From: Larix kaempferi
Taxonomy: Eukaryota; Streptophyta; Pinopsida; Pinales; Pinaceae
NCBI GenBank assembly: GCA_027924585.1
Contig: BSBM01000007.1
Coordinates: 7,944,501 to 8,008,500, forward strand
Reading direction: 5' to 3'
DNA length: 64,000 nucleotides
Every line of letters starts with the position of its first letter. The stretch's first letter is position 1. The notes under the pieces are model-generated. The model did no database searches. It saw only the letters and a list, made by a program, of their open reading frames with translations, and was not told the origin of the DNA. A program made the translations under genes and the position numbers. Below, piece by piece: positions 31,514 through 43,957 of the stretch.

Positions 31514-33010
31514 AAGTTAAGTGGCTGCTAGTTTAAATATATATTTTGATTTCACCTTATCTATGTTTATAGTTTTAAAGAAAAACTTATAAATATTTAT
31601 TTTTATAAATAATAAAAAACTTTAAATTCACTCTTAATTTTGTGTTATTTTATTCCTATTTAATTCATTATTATTATGTAATTAATTATATATAATGTAT
31701 TACCTTGGTTTACAATTTCTTCATTATTTGAATGTATTTAGCATTTTTTAATACAATAATGGGGAGTTTGTTTCAGATAACTGGTTTAACTAAAAGGAGA
31801 CAAATAACATGTAAATTATCCATGGACAATGAGTGAATACAAGTCCGCATGGGAACAAGTGACACAAAACCTATCTATATTCTGCCACGAAAAGTTAAAT
31901 AACCATGCTAATTTTATGGATTTCTTTATCTAATATTATATTAGTATATATATATTGTTTAAAAAATTGAATATAAAATTTAAATTTATTTGTAAAGTAA
32001 ATTAAAGTAAAATTTAAACATTAAAAAATGTCATTTATAAGGGTTTGGGAATACTATAAAGTAAGACTTAAATATAAAGGAATCTCATTTAATCTTAAGA
32101 ATATTCACATAGAAAGGGTACATATAATATCTTTGGGGAAAGCTAACGCAAAGATAATGGGTGTATCATATCATTCCAAGTAAGAATTAAGGTATTGAGA
32201 AATCAGTACACAAAGTATTGAGAAATCTCTTTTATAAGGGATTGCTTAAAATTAAGAATGTATCCTATCAGTCCAATATTCACGTAGAAAAATATAAAAA
32301 TGAAAGCGTGTATCCTATCGGTCCAATATTGACATAGAAAAATATCAAAATGAAAGGGTGTATAATGTTTGAAAAATATCAAAATGAAAGGGTGTATAAT
32401 GTTTGAGTGGAAAGCTAAAGAAATAATAATGGTATAAGTTCAAAAAACAAATCACTAATTTTTATATAATATATTAATATTTTTTAAGTTGTAAATAATG
32501 TGAAATTTTCATATTCTTCTTTGATTATATATTTTTAATATTTTAGATTTAATATTAATATTAAAAATAGAAAAAGTTTCCGAAATGTAATATTTAAAAG
32601 CCATAACTTATATTGAAATAAATTCATTTATGAAACACAATTACAATCTGTAAATTTTGGTCAAATTAACATCATAAATCTTAACATAAATAATTTCTAA
32701 CCATCGGGAGATTTTAAATATAGCCAATTTAAATTATTATTATTTTAAACTTTTAAGCTAAATTATGAACTTAATTTTCTCGCTCGACTAATCAAGTATT
32801 TTGACCAAGTTTTTTTCTTAGTACAAAATTGCAAATAATCTCTGTCATAATATGGTACATATAAATCAACAATCACTTAATTTAAAATATTTATTTATAA
32901 TTATTTGTATTGGATACAATTAATTAGACATTTTATTTATAATTTTTTTATAATGTGATGAAATAATATTATTTTAAGATTTAATTTTATAAATATTATT
33001 TCTTAAAATT
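31514..33010. other. AT-rich non-coding interval
   Basis: Very AT-rich sequence without coding similarity. It contains a local tandem repeat at 32267-32408. Confidence 0.5.
32267..32408 (+). repeat. Two overlapping short tandem repeats
   Basis: A unit of about 53 bases ('GTATCCTATCGGTCCAATAT' followed by a TAGAAAAATAT.AAAATGAAAG tail) occurs twice. It is followed by two copies of a 34-base unit ending GGGTGTATAATGTTTGA. Confidence 0.7.
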
Positions 33011-33023
33011 TATTAAACAAATA

Positions 33024-33391
33024 TTAATTATATTAAGGATCTTATTGAACGGAATCTCTATAAAGGTGTTTATGCAATACCTTGTTCATGTGGGATGAGG
33101 TATATTGGTGAGAAGGGTTGCTCCATAAAAGCTGCGATAAAAGAACACATGGGAGACATAAAGCATGGGAGAACCAAACAATCCATTGTAGTTGAACACT
33201 ATCATGACACTAAAAATCATATGTGCGTTGAGGATACAGAAGTCCTTGCAACTATCCCTCACCACTACAAAAGGAAAATATGGGAAGCCCTAGAAATTGA
33301 GAGTTGCAAGAAAAATTTTAACTGAGATGATGGTCTAAAATTAAAGGAATCCTGGAAACCTGTAGTTCACATCCTTAGGAATAACCCTACA
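33024..33391 (+). pseudogene. Penelope-like element: GIY-YIG endonuclease C-terminus
   Basis: The frame reads 'KGVYAIPCSCGMRYIGEKG', then 'IKAAIKEHMGDIKHGR' and 'SIVVEHYHDTKNH'. This is the GIY-YIG domain of EN-containing PLEs, with the extra Cys pair (CSC) and the EH motifs. GVY/YIG stand in the GIY/YIG positions. The usual catalytic Arg before 'xxEH' reads Ala here (KAAIKEH). After a TGA at 33323-33325, where an R (CGA) would be expected, similarity continues as 'ESWKPVVHILRNNPT' to 33391. There the Tat element begins. The element is 5'-truncated at about 33010. The endonuclease nicks target DNA for priming. This copy is dead. Confidence 0.8.
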
Positions 33392-34334
33392 TGTTAAATG
33401 TCAAATATGCACTTCTCCATTCATGATCACATTGCTCCGTCAATCACACAAAAGGACACTATGGATGGAAGAGCTAGGTTGACCCTGGATGAGTTATTGC
33501 TGAGATTACATTCTTCAGCTGAAAGACATAATTTTTTCTACAGTTTTCACTATGTGTGCGTTACTATTGCCACAGTATTCTAACATTTTGAATGTTGGTC
33601 TTATTGAAGACAACCCGTGCACATCCTCCAAAATGTTGTGAACTCTGGTTGTCAAATGCAGAAGTTGCATACTGTGTGCTAGTCTATTTGTATGAAACCC
33701 GTGCACATCTTAAGATTAAATGAAAAAATATATTAAGATTACGAATTGGGATTAGTTGAAGTTGTTTTTGCAACTTCCCCAAACTCCCAATTCAACCACC
33801 TTTCGAATTCAACTGCCAACCTTGTGCCATAAATACAAGGGGAAGGCATGAGAGAGGGACCTAGAAGGAATGATAAGTTGCTGTTACGCTCGAGGAATTC
33901 TTAAGTCATTGTGAGGAGCAAGAGCCCAGGACTCGGTTGCAGAAGTGTCTGGACAGATCAGGTATATACGTACTTATCTACATTTTTTTGACAATAAAAG
34001 GTGGAAATACACTTCCCGTCCCAATTGAATTGCTATTTGATCTAAATGTCTATTTGATTGAATATCTGATTGTGATTAATGTTAAGTTGTTTTCAATTTC
34101 ATTATCTATTTGCACTCAAGATACGTTGAGGAAGGTTAACTTGTTTTGCAGTTTTGTCACTATGAAAGGTTGGGAGAAAGCTAGGACCAACCATCGTTAA
34201 AAAGGTACAACTTTCGAAATCCTAAACTCTTTCCATTCGTAGTAATTAATGAAAAACATGAATGCATTTACCTATCACCCCATGTAATTTGGTAATGTCG
34301 TTTCCCTCACTATAAGGTATTTTCCTGCACAACA
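33392..34334 (+). repeat. 5' LTR of Tat-2
   Basis: Matches 61600-62524 with many substitutions and an indel of about 18 bases. A candidate TATA stretch (CATAAATACAAGG) is at 33828-33840. A 14-base 'TGTATTCTA...' type region is not shared, so the limits rest on the TG..CA ends and flanks. Confidence 0.88.
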
Positions 34335-34338
34335 GAAC

Positions 34339-34356
34339 TAGTGACTCCACTGGGGA
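34339..34356 (+). other. Primer-binding site, tRNA-Arg type, mutated
   Basis: TAGTGACTCCACTGGGGA lies four bases after the LTR. The complement of the plant tRNA-Arg 3' end is TGGCGACTCCACTGGGGA, so 16 of 18 bases match. Both differences are transitions. Ogre/Tat elements are known to use tRNA-Arg. Confidence 0.75.
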
Positions 34357-35745
34357 GTAACTGGTTGTTTTCTCCTCTACGGGACCTTGCTAGGTTTTCT
34401 TCTACTTTATTTAGTCTTTTTGTGTTCTGAGAGGTTTTTTATAGGTTACTTTATAGTTCCTTTTTATCTTGATTCATTTCACTTTGACTGAGCAAACCTC
34501 TGTTTATTGACTTACGTCCCTGTGCACTGGTCTGTTGTACATACAATAGTGCATATTCTGCATTGTGGGCTAGTTTCCATGAAGCATAGTTGTGCATTTC
34601 TTGTTGCAGGCGCTAGTTTTTATACTAAACAGTAGCGCATGTTTCCTGTAAGTCTAATACTTCCACTAAGGTTTGGTTTCCAAGTTGTCGGGTCTACTTC
34701 TGACATTTTCCTTGCTTCCTTGACTGATTACTGAGACATGTTTGTCTTTTATGAGTCTGGTTTACCTCTTTGAAGTCCTTTAGATTGCTTTACCTGCTTC
34801 AACACTTGTTTAGGTGTCTTTTCTAGTTATTTTTAAAGCCTTTTTGAAGCTGTGCATGACTATCTGATTGATACAATAGCGCACTTTTTTCCTTAGATGC
34901 TTGTTTCACTCCTGCAGACCTACGCACTCAATGCTTGTTGTCTGCTGCAACAGCAACGCACTTTTACTAAAGCTTGCTTTATTTTTAAGGGTTTTGATTC
35001 CATTTTGAGTTCTTAGGGTGATTCTTGAAAATTCTTTTGGTCTGGATACCTTCTGAACTTTTGTTCAGATCAGACTCATTCGGTTTAATCCCTTTTTAGC
35101 TTTTTCTTTTGAGTTTGTGTGGCAGTAGAGTTACCTTTGGTTTGCTTACATACTCTTTTGTGTGGCGGGTGTTTTCTTGGGTTTTGGTGCTTAGGAGAAG
35201 CCTCTTGGTCTGTTTTTCTATTGCATGCATTTTTTTTCCTTTCTTCTTTTACATCTTATTCCAAGCATAGATTTTTTTCTATCGAAACAACTCGGCAGGT
35301 CAAGTCTTTTTCGGTCTTTTGATTCAATTGCTTTAAGCCTTTAGGTTGTTTATCCTTACCCACACTTTTTGTTAGGTCTTACTTGTGCTTTTTTCAAGTT
35401 CATTTTCTTTTGCAAATAGAAGAAAAGACAAAAATTGAAATTGGTAGTTTAATAGTGATATGTGTCATCATTTTACGAAGTATCATAGATTGTCTTTCTT
35501 TGAAAAGTTAAAAAATATAAAAAAAAATTGTTTGCTTAAGATTGCCTAGTTTCTTGTTTTGAAAAAACATAAACGAAAAGAAAAAGAGTCTTTGTGAAGT
35601 TTTAAAAGCATTATTTATACTCACTTTTCTTTCTGTCGAAACCATTCCACACACTTCACTACCCTTCTTGAGTAAAAAGTAGCCTCTAAAAATAAAATTT
35701 AATAAAACTAATTAGCAAGTTATTCTCTTTGGGTATACACATCAT
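34357..35745 (+). other. Tat-2 5' leader, first part
   Basis: T-rich, non-coding leader between the primer site and the chromovirus insertion point (ATCAT at 35741-35745). Long leaders are usual in Tat elements. Only short frames without similarity occur. Confidence 0.55.
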
Positions 35746-38700
35746 TGTGACATCCCTCCCCAATGATGAAATAAATAAAAAAACATTATGTTAGATTTAT
35801 TTTAACTTTATCTTTATTTTTATGCAATAAGAAAGCGAGATGAGAAATCGGCTGACTTAAAGTCCTAGGAGGATTGTTGTAAACAAACAATTTTATTATT
35901 ATTAATAAAAGAATGAGCAGGAACAGCCAAGTTAAATGAGGAGATCATGCATGGAGAAGTGGGGGACAAGTTAGAGTTAGCCTCTGGGACATCAGAACAA
36001 GTGTCAGGAGTGTATTTAAGACACTAGACACACCCTGAAAATCAGGGATTTGGTTAGCTGCGAAAATTCCATGAGGAATTGGCTACCAATGGAAAGACCT
36101 AGGCAAAATTATAAAAAGAGGGCATATGTGAGGAGGCAGGACGCTGCTGAGTATGCCAGAAGGAATTTCACTTGCTGTGTGAGCACTCTGTGTTAGGCAA
36201 GGGATTCAGGAAAAGAATACTGAGTTGAGGCTAGCTGTCCACATTTCTCCATGCATGTGTCTGGCTCGGGGGTGATTGTAGACGAACTTGGTGTTTGTAC
36301 CTAATCTACGGTTGGGAGGAACGTGGCTGTTCCTACTGCATTTGGTTATAAGTTCCAGGTTTTGTGATCTCAGACACCAAGCATTTTGTTATTTATCTGA
36401 TCTCATTGTTAAAAGGTAGTGTTTATAATGTTCAAATAATTCTGTTATTTATTTGACCTCATTGTTAACAATATAGTGTTTATAATGTGCAAATTTTCCT
36501 ATTAATTATCTGCCCCGTGTATTAAAAACTTTAGAGTTTACAATGTCTAAGCAATCCTGCTATTCGACTGATATTTGATCTGTATCATAGATATTTAGAA
36601 AAGAAGATGAAACGGCGACGATTTCTGTACATTCTCATTAGATATTCTATCGATTTTTCCATTGTTTATAATTTGAGCTATAAAGTCTCAGGAAAGAAAT
36701 TACATGATTCTGTATGCTCTTATTGTTTAATGTATCGATCTTCTTTGTTATAAAACAGAGTTATAAAGCCTCGTCGGGGTAATACAGGATTTCCTTCTAC
36801 ATTTGTTTGTTTACTTTATATTATTTATTTAGAGTCGAGGCCATAACATTGGTTTTTCTGTATACCCTAAGAAAAAAAAAATATGGAATTGACTGGTACA
36901 GGAATTCTCGGGACAGAAATTTCCATGATTTCCTGTGGACGTAGTTAGGGTATCCAAATTTATAAACTATCACCGATTTCTTAAAGATTTAGGTTACGAA
37001 ATAAATAGGAATTCTTTTTAAACAAATTCAGAGTGTTCTTTAAGAACGCAGAGGCGTTGCTGAGAGGTATCGTGTTGGACACATCTCTATCGTTTTTAGG
37101 CGTTTTAAGGGCAGTAATTTCCAGTTCTGGAGAATGCCGGCAGTGGCAGTCAACCATTGAGTTTAACCTTCATGAAAATTTAAGTTTTCGAATGCCATTC
37201 GATCTGAGACTCCAAACGCTTTTGATTTGAATATTTAATACCTAACACATGACCTGAATTTCCTTTTCCTTTACGACTGTGTTCAGGAATCCAGAGGAAA
37301 CCTTCAAATATGAATTAAGATCTACCCCAAAATTTTTAAATAAACCCTGAGTTGGCACACCGAGTTTGAAAAACAAGAAATTCCAATATGAGAACGGAAA
37401 TCATCAGAGGTCTATTTAATATGCTCCACTCAATTAAAAAAATAGTCCTACAGCTACCATACAGACATTCGAAAGGGACAAAATAGAGAATGCAGGGGCC
37501 ATTACCCTAGTCTGTCCAGATTACAGAAGAAAACGAAATTATAGCTTCATTTGAACCTCGTATTGTTATCTGAGCAAGATTTGTAAAAAAAAAAATTATA
37601 TCCACAATCGTATTCCCAGTAATAACCTGACTGTAGAACCACGTTGATCAATCTACATCATTTCCAGCATTACAGAATGATTCAAGTTTTGATAGTGTAT
37701 TAAACCCTTTCGGAAGAGTACGAGACAGAAACCCTGACTTCAAACCCTGACATTTCACTAAACTCTTCTCTATAAGATAGAAATTACAGAAAGAGGTATC
37801 TCAAAAAAATAGTGTTACATCGGATTCTTGGCAAAGACCCAGGTCACCATGAATCCTTAAAACCTCAAATGATCTGATTATGATTTTAATACTATGAAAA
37901 TTCTTTTTGCCGTTGAAGGAGACTCCCCTTGTTTCCTGTCATCATACGAAGGCCAAGGAGGAGCGATACCACTTACCATTAAGGGAGAATCCCTTTGCGA
38001 CCTGCGTTGCCTCGAACCAGGATTTATCTGCATTATTAATAAACAGCACATTAGTATTTGACGATAGAAATACACTGTAAACATTCAATTAACAGATAAT
38101 GTCGAGTTACAAGTCTTTAGGTTACCTTCGAGACGTTGGGTTGACAAGTAGCTGCGTCCTCAAGGTAACGAGAACTCCCTCTGGAGTAAGCCCAAACGAA
38201 AAATAGTCATTCTCCCTCGTTGTCACAGACATTACAGAGATAAAGTAAGCTACAGGTCTGTTTTCGAATTGCCAGGGTTTGGAATGGACAAACAGTGAAC
38301 CCCAAAACTCAAATGAAAAAAAAAAGATCGGTTTCTGAGAGCTTCATCTGTCTGTTGAGAAGTGACTTAACCCAAACGCCAAGACCAAGTAACCTGTCCT
38401 TCTATTGCAGGTGGCATCACAACATTCAACGCTGTACAAGTAGTCACATGGCCTATCTGAAAAACGATGATTGCCCCGTACGAGTGCCCTGTCGAAATAC
38501 AAGTGGCATCCTTCAACTATAAATGCCTGGATGGTGCAAGTTGGTGCATTCACTAAACTCGTTGGTAGCTGTCACATACCATGTGATAATTTGTTAGGGT
38601 AACTTCGTATAGGAGGGTGTACATTTTATGCAAAGATTTTTGAAAATCCCTAGTTGTCAAGATATGTTGGACGATCAATATATATAAGAATTGGAATTTT

Positions 38701-39210
38701 TAAAATAACCATAGTCTTGCAAAGAATCATGGAGACTTAGGAATTAGGTGTCTTTAAAACTCACTTCTTAATAGTCTAGTGACTGAATGGTGATATAGTT
38801 TCACTAGCACACTGTTAATCCATTGAAGGACGTAGTGAATGGATGCTATGTGAGAATACGACATTAAATTATATGTATAAAAACATTTAATGGTGGGTGT
38901 TTAGAAATACATTCCATACCTTGTTACGATATCATGGAGACGTTCCGACATCATGGAAAACCCCGGAAAACATAGTAATCTGCATGCCAAAGAGAGAGAA
39001 GTATTAGCCGTAGCTAAGTAAGTGGTATGTCATTATAGATAACCTTCTATCTATTAGAAGAACAAGGGAAAGACAACGTTAAGCTCAATGTCACGATAGC
39101 ATTAACAAATTAAAAAATACAGACAAGTGTAAAAACTGTCTTCTTCTTAGATGTTGTAAAATGAACTGGAAATAAAAGAAAAAGAAAAAAAAATTTATGG
39201 AGATTTTACA
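35746..39210 (+). repeat. 5' LTR of the chromovirus, 3465 bp
   Basis: Near-identical to 43958-47419. A candidate TATA box, TATAAAAAG, lies at 36110-36118 and is repeated at 44322-44330. The LTR is unusually long for a chromovirus. Short frames inside it are conserved between the two LTRs but are explained by copy identity. Confidence 0.93.
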
Positions 39211-39212
39211 TA

Positions 39213-39224
39213 TGGTATCAGAGC
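39213..39224 (+). other. Primer-binding site, tRNA-iMet type
   Basis: TGGTATCAGAGC begins two bases after the LTR end. It is complementary to the initiator methionine tRNA 3' end. Confidence 0.92.
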
Positions 39225-39333
39225 TAGATTCAACCCTGTCGCCTTGGGAACACTTAGTTTTGTTGCGCAGGAAATAAAAATTTAATATATATTTGGAATG
39301 TTGCATGTGTATATTCCAGTTTTGAATTTTCAG

Positions 39334-39885
39334 ATGACTTCGCACGAGGAATACGGAGAGGAGCCTGAAGGAAACGAACAGGAAAGAACAACAGAACATT
39401 CGGAAGCAAGTCAGGTACTAGAAACCATGCGAAGCCTGATCGTGGAGATACAGAGTTTCAAAGCAGACAATGAGCAACTAAAGAAGGCCCAGGAAAAACA
39501 ACAGGAAATTAATGAGATTTTGCTGCAGAGCCTTCATGAAAAGAACAATGGCGAAAAACAGAAAGAAGATACTAAGAGGAAAGAGGAGACTGACGAGAAC
39601 GCTGAGAAGAAGGGAGATTCCTCCAATGAGACCCAAAAATCTGAACATCAAGATAATACTATGGGAAAAAGGAAGGTGGACCATCTGGAGGGTGAATTCA
39701 AAAAAATAAAACCTACAAGCTTCGATGGAGAATCAAAGACTGGCGAAGAAGCAGAAGCCTGGCTGCTAGACATAAAGAAATACTTTCAGATCTACAACTA
39801 TTCCAGTAATATGAAAGTTAGAATGGCTGTGTACAACCTAAAGGGGAAAGCCAGCATATGGTGGCAAGACCTGAAGATTTCTTAG
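39334..39885 (+). pseudogene. Chromovirus gag N-terminal part, ended by in-frame TAG
   Basis: The start at ATG 39334 ('MTSHEEYGEEPEGNEQ') is preferred; an in-frame ATG at 39298 adds 12 residues. An acidic, coiled-coil-like N-terminus (E/K/Q-rich, about residues 25-120) leads into the gag core ('KPTSFDGESKTGEEAEAW', 'GKASIWWQDLKIS'). The TAG at 39883-39885 falls inside the gag domain. The same frame continues without a break to 43920, so gag and pol were one polyprotein. The TAG is most simply a CAG mutation. Readthrough is unlikely because the stop splits a folded domain. Confidence 0.85.
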
Positions 39886-42800
39886 GGGCTGAAAGAAAAG
39901 AACCTCGAATGGTCGGAGTTTAAGAAATATTTCAAGAAACAGTACTTATCAGAAAGTTACTATGAAAGAAAAACCAAGGAGTTTTACGAATTAAAGCTGG
40001 GCCAAATGACGATGGAAGATCTCATTAATAAATTCCTAGACTTATTACGGTTCGTTCCATATATTAAGGAAGAAAAACTGAAGGTACAGCGATTCTTAAG
40101 CTGCCTGCCACAGTCCTATAAAGATCGAATCGAGTTCGACAATCCCAGAACTTTAGAAGAAGCACTGAGAAAGGCCAGACTGTGTTATGAGCAATACAAA
40201 CAAAGAAATGACACTACTCAAGCATGGAAGGACAGGAAACAGGAAAAGTTTAACCAGCGGAAGAAAGGTTACAAACCTCCGCCCTACAGGAACATGCCCA
40301 AAAACTTCCAGGGAAATTCATTTCCTAAGAATGAACAGTTACAGCAGAAAACTTTTAAAACCCCTAACATGGGCATAAAAGGAAGTATCGGCATTCCTAA
40401 GGAACCCCTGAAATGCTGGGAATGTGGTGAAGCCCATTTACGCAGGAATTGTCCCCGATACAATGAAACAAGCAAAGTACTGCATAATATGCAAGAAGCA
40501 TCCACGGTGGGAGACATTGGAAAAAGTTATCATCGAATTAATGCAGCCTTGGAGGACCGACAGGAAGATCATCAATCTGCCATCGTGGAAATTGAAGGTA
40601 AAATTTCTGACCATATTTGCTCCATATTAATTGACCCGGGGGCAACCTTAAGCTACATCACTCCCAAGATGATGGAGCACTGCCAACTCCCTAAGGTAAA
40701 GCATCCAAAACCTTGGTTAGTTCAGTTAGCTACAGGAGTAAAGAGGAAGGTTACTAAATACATATCTGATTGTGAACTTCAAATACAGGACCACAAAACA
40801 AAGATTAATCTAAATGTGTTGCCTTTAGGATCTTACGACATGATAATAGGTATGGAATGGCTTGAAAAAAATAAAGTAGTACTGAACTACTTTAGCAAAA
40901 ACTTTACCTACGTTGCGGAAGACCAAATTCTTAGAACAGTAATTGGAAAACAGAAACCTGTCTCTGTTAGGCAGATTTCTGCTATGCAGCTAAAGAAATG
41001 CATGAGAAAAGGATGCAAGATTTACGCTGTAAGAGTATCTGATCTACTTCTCAACGAAAATCAGACTTCCACAGCAGAGCATCCTGTCTTAGGTGAGTTC
41101 CTAGACGTATTTCCAGAGGAAATACCGGGGTTACCACCTCAACGAGAAATAGATTTCTCCATTGAACTCTTACCAGGATCAGCACCAGTGTCAAAGGTAC
41201 CTTATAGAATGAGTATTCCAGAATTGACGGAATTAAAGATTCAGATTCAAGAATTACTAGACAAAGGGTATATAAGACCTAGTGTCTCACCTTGGGGTGC
41301 ACCGGTTCTGTTTGTCAAGAAAAAAGATGGGACTCTAAGACTATGTATTGATTATAGACAACTGAATAAGGTAACTGTTAAAAATAAATACCCTTTACCA
41401 CGAATCAATGATTTGTTTGACCAAGTAGGGGGAGCAAGGATCTTTTCCAAACTAGATCTTCGATCTGGGTACCATCAGATTCGTATTGAAAATGAAGACA
41501 TAAGTAAAACCGCCTTCCGTACCCGATACGGACACTATGAATTTGTAGTAATTCCTTTTGGGTTAACCAACGCCCCTGCCACATTCATGTGTTTAATGAA
41601 TGGTATTTTCAACAAATATCTAGATCAGTTTGTGCTGATTTTTATTGATGATATCCTAATATACTCTAAGACGGAGGAAGAACATGAACAACATATAAGA
41701 ATTGTATTGCAAACCTTGAGGGATCACCAGTTATATGCAAAGTTGGAAAAATGTGAGTTCTTCAAAAAGGAAATCCAGTACTTAGGCCATATTATTTCTG
41801 CTGAAGGAATTTCAGTCGACCCACAGAAAATTAAAGCCATAGCGGATTGGCCAGTACCGAGAGATGTAGCTGATATTAGATCTTTCATGGGACTCACAGG
41901 TTACTACCGGAGGTTCATTGAGGGATTCTCGAAGATCGCCTATCCCATTACCTCACTACAGAAAAAGGGGATAAAGTTTGTATGGTCCTGCAAGTGTCAA
42001 GAAAGTTTTGAACGACTCAAAGAATTGCTGACCAAGGCACCTATTCTAAAGGTAGCAGACCCATGTAAAGAATACACGGTCTGTACAGATGCAAGTAAAG
42101 AGGGAGTAGGAGGAGTACTGTCCCAAGACGGACATGTAGTATGTTATGAATCACGAAAGTTAAAGGAGCATGAACGCAACTACGTGGTTCATGACTTGGA
42201 ATTAACAGCAGTAGTACACGCACTGAAAATGTGGCGTCACTACCTGCTGGGAAAGAAATTCTTGTTATTAACCGATAACACTTGTGTCAAGAACCTATTT
42301 AACCAACCAGGACTCAATGCCAGACAGGCAAGGTGCATGGCTTTCTTAAGTGAATTCGACTTTGAAGTAAAACACATAAAGGGTAAGGAAAATATGGTGG
42401 CAGATGCACTTAGTCGAAGGACCCACGAGGTGTACGAGATAATAATGAGTCAACCAGAAAGTAATCTCATGGAGAAGGTATTAGTGGCAAGCAAACAGGA
42501 TGCAGATTACGTAAATCTGCAAGGTAAATTACAACAAAATGAGGAAAACATGAATGGGACAGATTTCATAGTGGATCAGAAAGGTCTGATTTGGTTCAAG
42601 GATAGGCTGTACATGCCTAATGTTGCAGAATTTAAATTGTTTATTCTAAATGAGATGCACAAACCCCCTTTTGCAGGTCATCCCGGTTATCAAAAAATGA
42701 TAACAGCCCTTAGAAAACAGTTCTTTTGGCCTAAATTAAAAACTGATCTTGCTGATTATTTATCTAAATGCTTGGAATGTCAACAGGTGAAGGCTGACCA

Positions 42801-43920
42801 TAGACATCCTACTGGTTTATTACAACCATTACCAATTCCTGAATGGAAATGGGAAGTGATTTCACTAGATTTTATCACAGGCTTGCCAAGAACCCAGCGG
42901 CAACATGACTCTATAATGGTGGTGGTTGACAAATTTAGCAAATCTGCACATTTCATTCCGGTAAAAACCACCTACAAGGCAACAGATATTGCAGGAATTT
43001 TTCTAAAAGAAATATTCAGATTACACGGAGTACCAAAGATGGTAATTTCAGATAGGGATGTAAAATTTACCTCCAAATTCTGGAAAACTTTATTTGCAGG
43101 TTTGGAAACAAGAATTAATTTCAGCACGAGTTATCATCCTGAAACGGATGGACAGACTGAACGTACAAATCAGATCATTGAAGATATGCTGAGAATGTAC
43201 GTTATGGAGAGACCTACCAAATGGGAAGACTATTTACATCTGGTAGAGTTCGCCTACAACAACGGGTATCAGGCGTCATCAAGAATGAGTCCATTCGAAA
43301 TCCTTTATGGAAGGAAATGCACTACCCCAATTAGCTGGGACAGCCCGGTAGATCGGTTATTGATAGGACCAGAATTGCTGAAAGTCATGGAACAAACAGT
43401 CCAAAAGGTACAGAAGAATTTAAAGGTGGCCCAGGACCGCCAAAAGAGCTATGTTGATCTAAAAAGACGGGATAAGGAATTTTCAGTTGGGGACCATGTG
43501 TACTTGCAGGTTAAACCAAAGAAAAGTTCACTCCGGCTAGGGAGTTGTACTAAACTGGCACCACGATTCTGCGGGCCTTTCCAAATACTGGAAAGAATTG
43601 GAACCGTAGCTTATAAACTGGCATTACCAGCACACTTAAAGATTCATAATATTTTTAGCATTTCATTACTGAAGAAATATATTTATGACCCCACTCATAT
43701 TATTGATTGGAATTTGATACAGGAGGCTCCAGAAGGCGAATTTCAAGTGGAACCTTTACGCATTCTGGACAGGAAAGAAACAGTACTTCGGAACAGAGCC
43801 ATCGCTCATGTAAAGGTGCAATGGAAGCACTTTAGTCCTGAGGAGGCAACCTGGGAATTGGAAAGCGATATACTGGAAAAGTACCCGAACCTATTCCCAG
43901 AACCCATGGAGGAAGACTAG
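39886..43920 (+). CDS. Chromovirus gag C-terminus and pol with chromodomain
   Basis: Open frame continuing gag; the first ATG after the stop is 40006. Residues are counted from 40006. The gag rest ('[15 protein letters not shown]') leads to a zinc knuckle C137-x2-C-x3-H-x4-C, one residue short of the usual spacing. Protease has D210-P-G. The RT palm has F546-I-D-D. RNase H has '[11 protein letters not shown]' with D695. Integrase has a CLEC pair at 922-925 and D955, D1016, E1052, a DD35E triad. A chromodomain lies at about 1248-1297 ('[20 protein letters not shown]' then 'EEATWE'). Chromodomains steer integration to marked chromatin. All catalytic residues are present, so only the upstream TAG appears disabling. 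Confidence 0.93.
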   Translation, partial: GLKEKNLEWSEFKKYFKKQYLSESYYERKTKEFYELKLGQMTMEDLINKFLDLLRFVPYIKEEKLKVQRFLSCLPQSYKDRIEFDNPRTLEEALRKARLCYEQYKQRNDTTQAWKDRKQEKFNQRKKGYKPPPYRNMPKNFQGNSFPKNEQLQQKTFKTPNMGIKGSIGIPKEPLKCWECGEAHLRRNCPRYNETSKVLHNMQEASTVGDIGKSYHRINAALEDRQEDHQSAIVEIEGKISDHICSILIDPGATLSYITPKMMEHCQLPKVKHPKPWLVQLATGVKRKVTKYISDCELQIQDHKTKINLNVLPLGSYDMIIGMEWLEKNKVVLNYFSKNFTYVAEDQILRTVIGKQKPVSVRQISAMQLKKCMRKGCKIYAVRVSDLLLNENQTSTAEHPVLGEFLDVFPEEIPGLPPQREIDFSIELLPGSAPVSKVPYRMSIPELTELKIQIQELLDKGYIRPSVSPWGAPVLFVKKKDGTLRLCIDYRQLNKVTVKNKYPLPRINDLFDQVGGARIFSKLDLRSGYHQIRIENEDISKTAFRTRYGHYEFVVIPFGLTNAPATFMCLMNGIFNKYLDQFVLIFIDDILIYSKTEEEHEQHIRIVLQTLRDHQLYAKLEKCEFFKKEIQYLGHIISAEGISVDPQKIKAIADWPVPRDVADIRSFMGLTGYYRRFIEGFSKIAYPITSLQKKGIKFVWSCKCQESFERLKELLTKAPILKVADPCKEYTVCTDASKEGVGGVLSQDGHVVCYESRKLKEHERNYVVHDLELTAVVHALKMWRHYLLGKKFLLLTDNTCVKNLFNQPGLNARQARCMAFLSEFDFEVKHIKGKENMVADALSRRTHEVYEIIMSQPESNLMEKVLVASKQDADYVNLQGKLQQNEENMNGTDFIVDQKGLIWFKDRLYMPNVAEFKLFILNEMHKPPFAGHPGYQKMITALRKQFFWPKLKTDLADYLSKCLECQQVKADHRHPTGLLQPLPIPEWKWEVISLDFITGLPRTQRQHDSIMVVVDKFSKSAHFIPVKTTYKATDIAGIFLKEIFRLHGVPKMVISDRDVKFTSKFWKTLFAGLETRINFSTSYHPETDGQTERTNQIIEDMLRMYVMERPTKWEDYLHLVEFAYNNGYQASSRMSPFEILYGRKCTTPISWDSPVDRLLIGPELLKVMEQTVQKVQKNLKVAQDRQKSYVDLKRRDKEFSVGDHVYLQVKPKKSSLRLGSCTKLAPRFCGPFQILERIGTVAYKLALPAHLKIHNIFSISLLKKYIYDPTHIIDWNLIQEAPEGEFQVEPLRILDRKETVLRNRAIAHVKVQWKHFSPEEATWELESDILEKYPNLFPEPMEED

Positions 43921-43944
43921 AACACTGAGGACAGTGTTCACAAT

Positions 43945-43957
43945 AAGGGGGCAAGGA
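43945..43957 (+). other. Polypurine tract of the chromovirus
   Basis: The purine-rich AAGGGGGCAAGGA lies directly before the 3' LTR start. It is the expected plus-strand primer. Confidence 0.75.

Noticed and set aside
35119-35322. 67-codon hydrophobic frame as a membrane peptide
   Set aside because: It lies in the T-rich Tat leader, where such frames are expected by composition.
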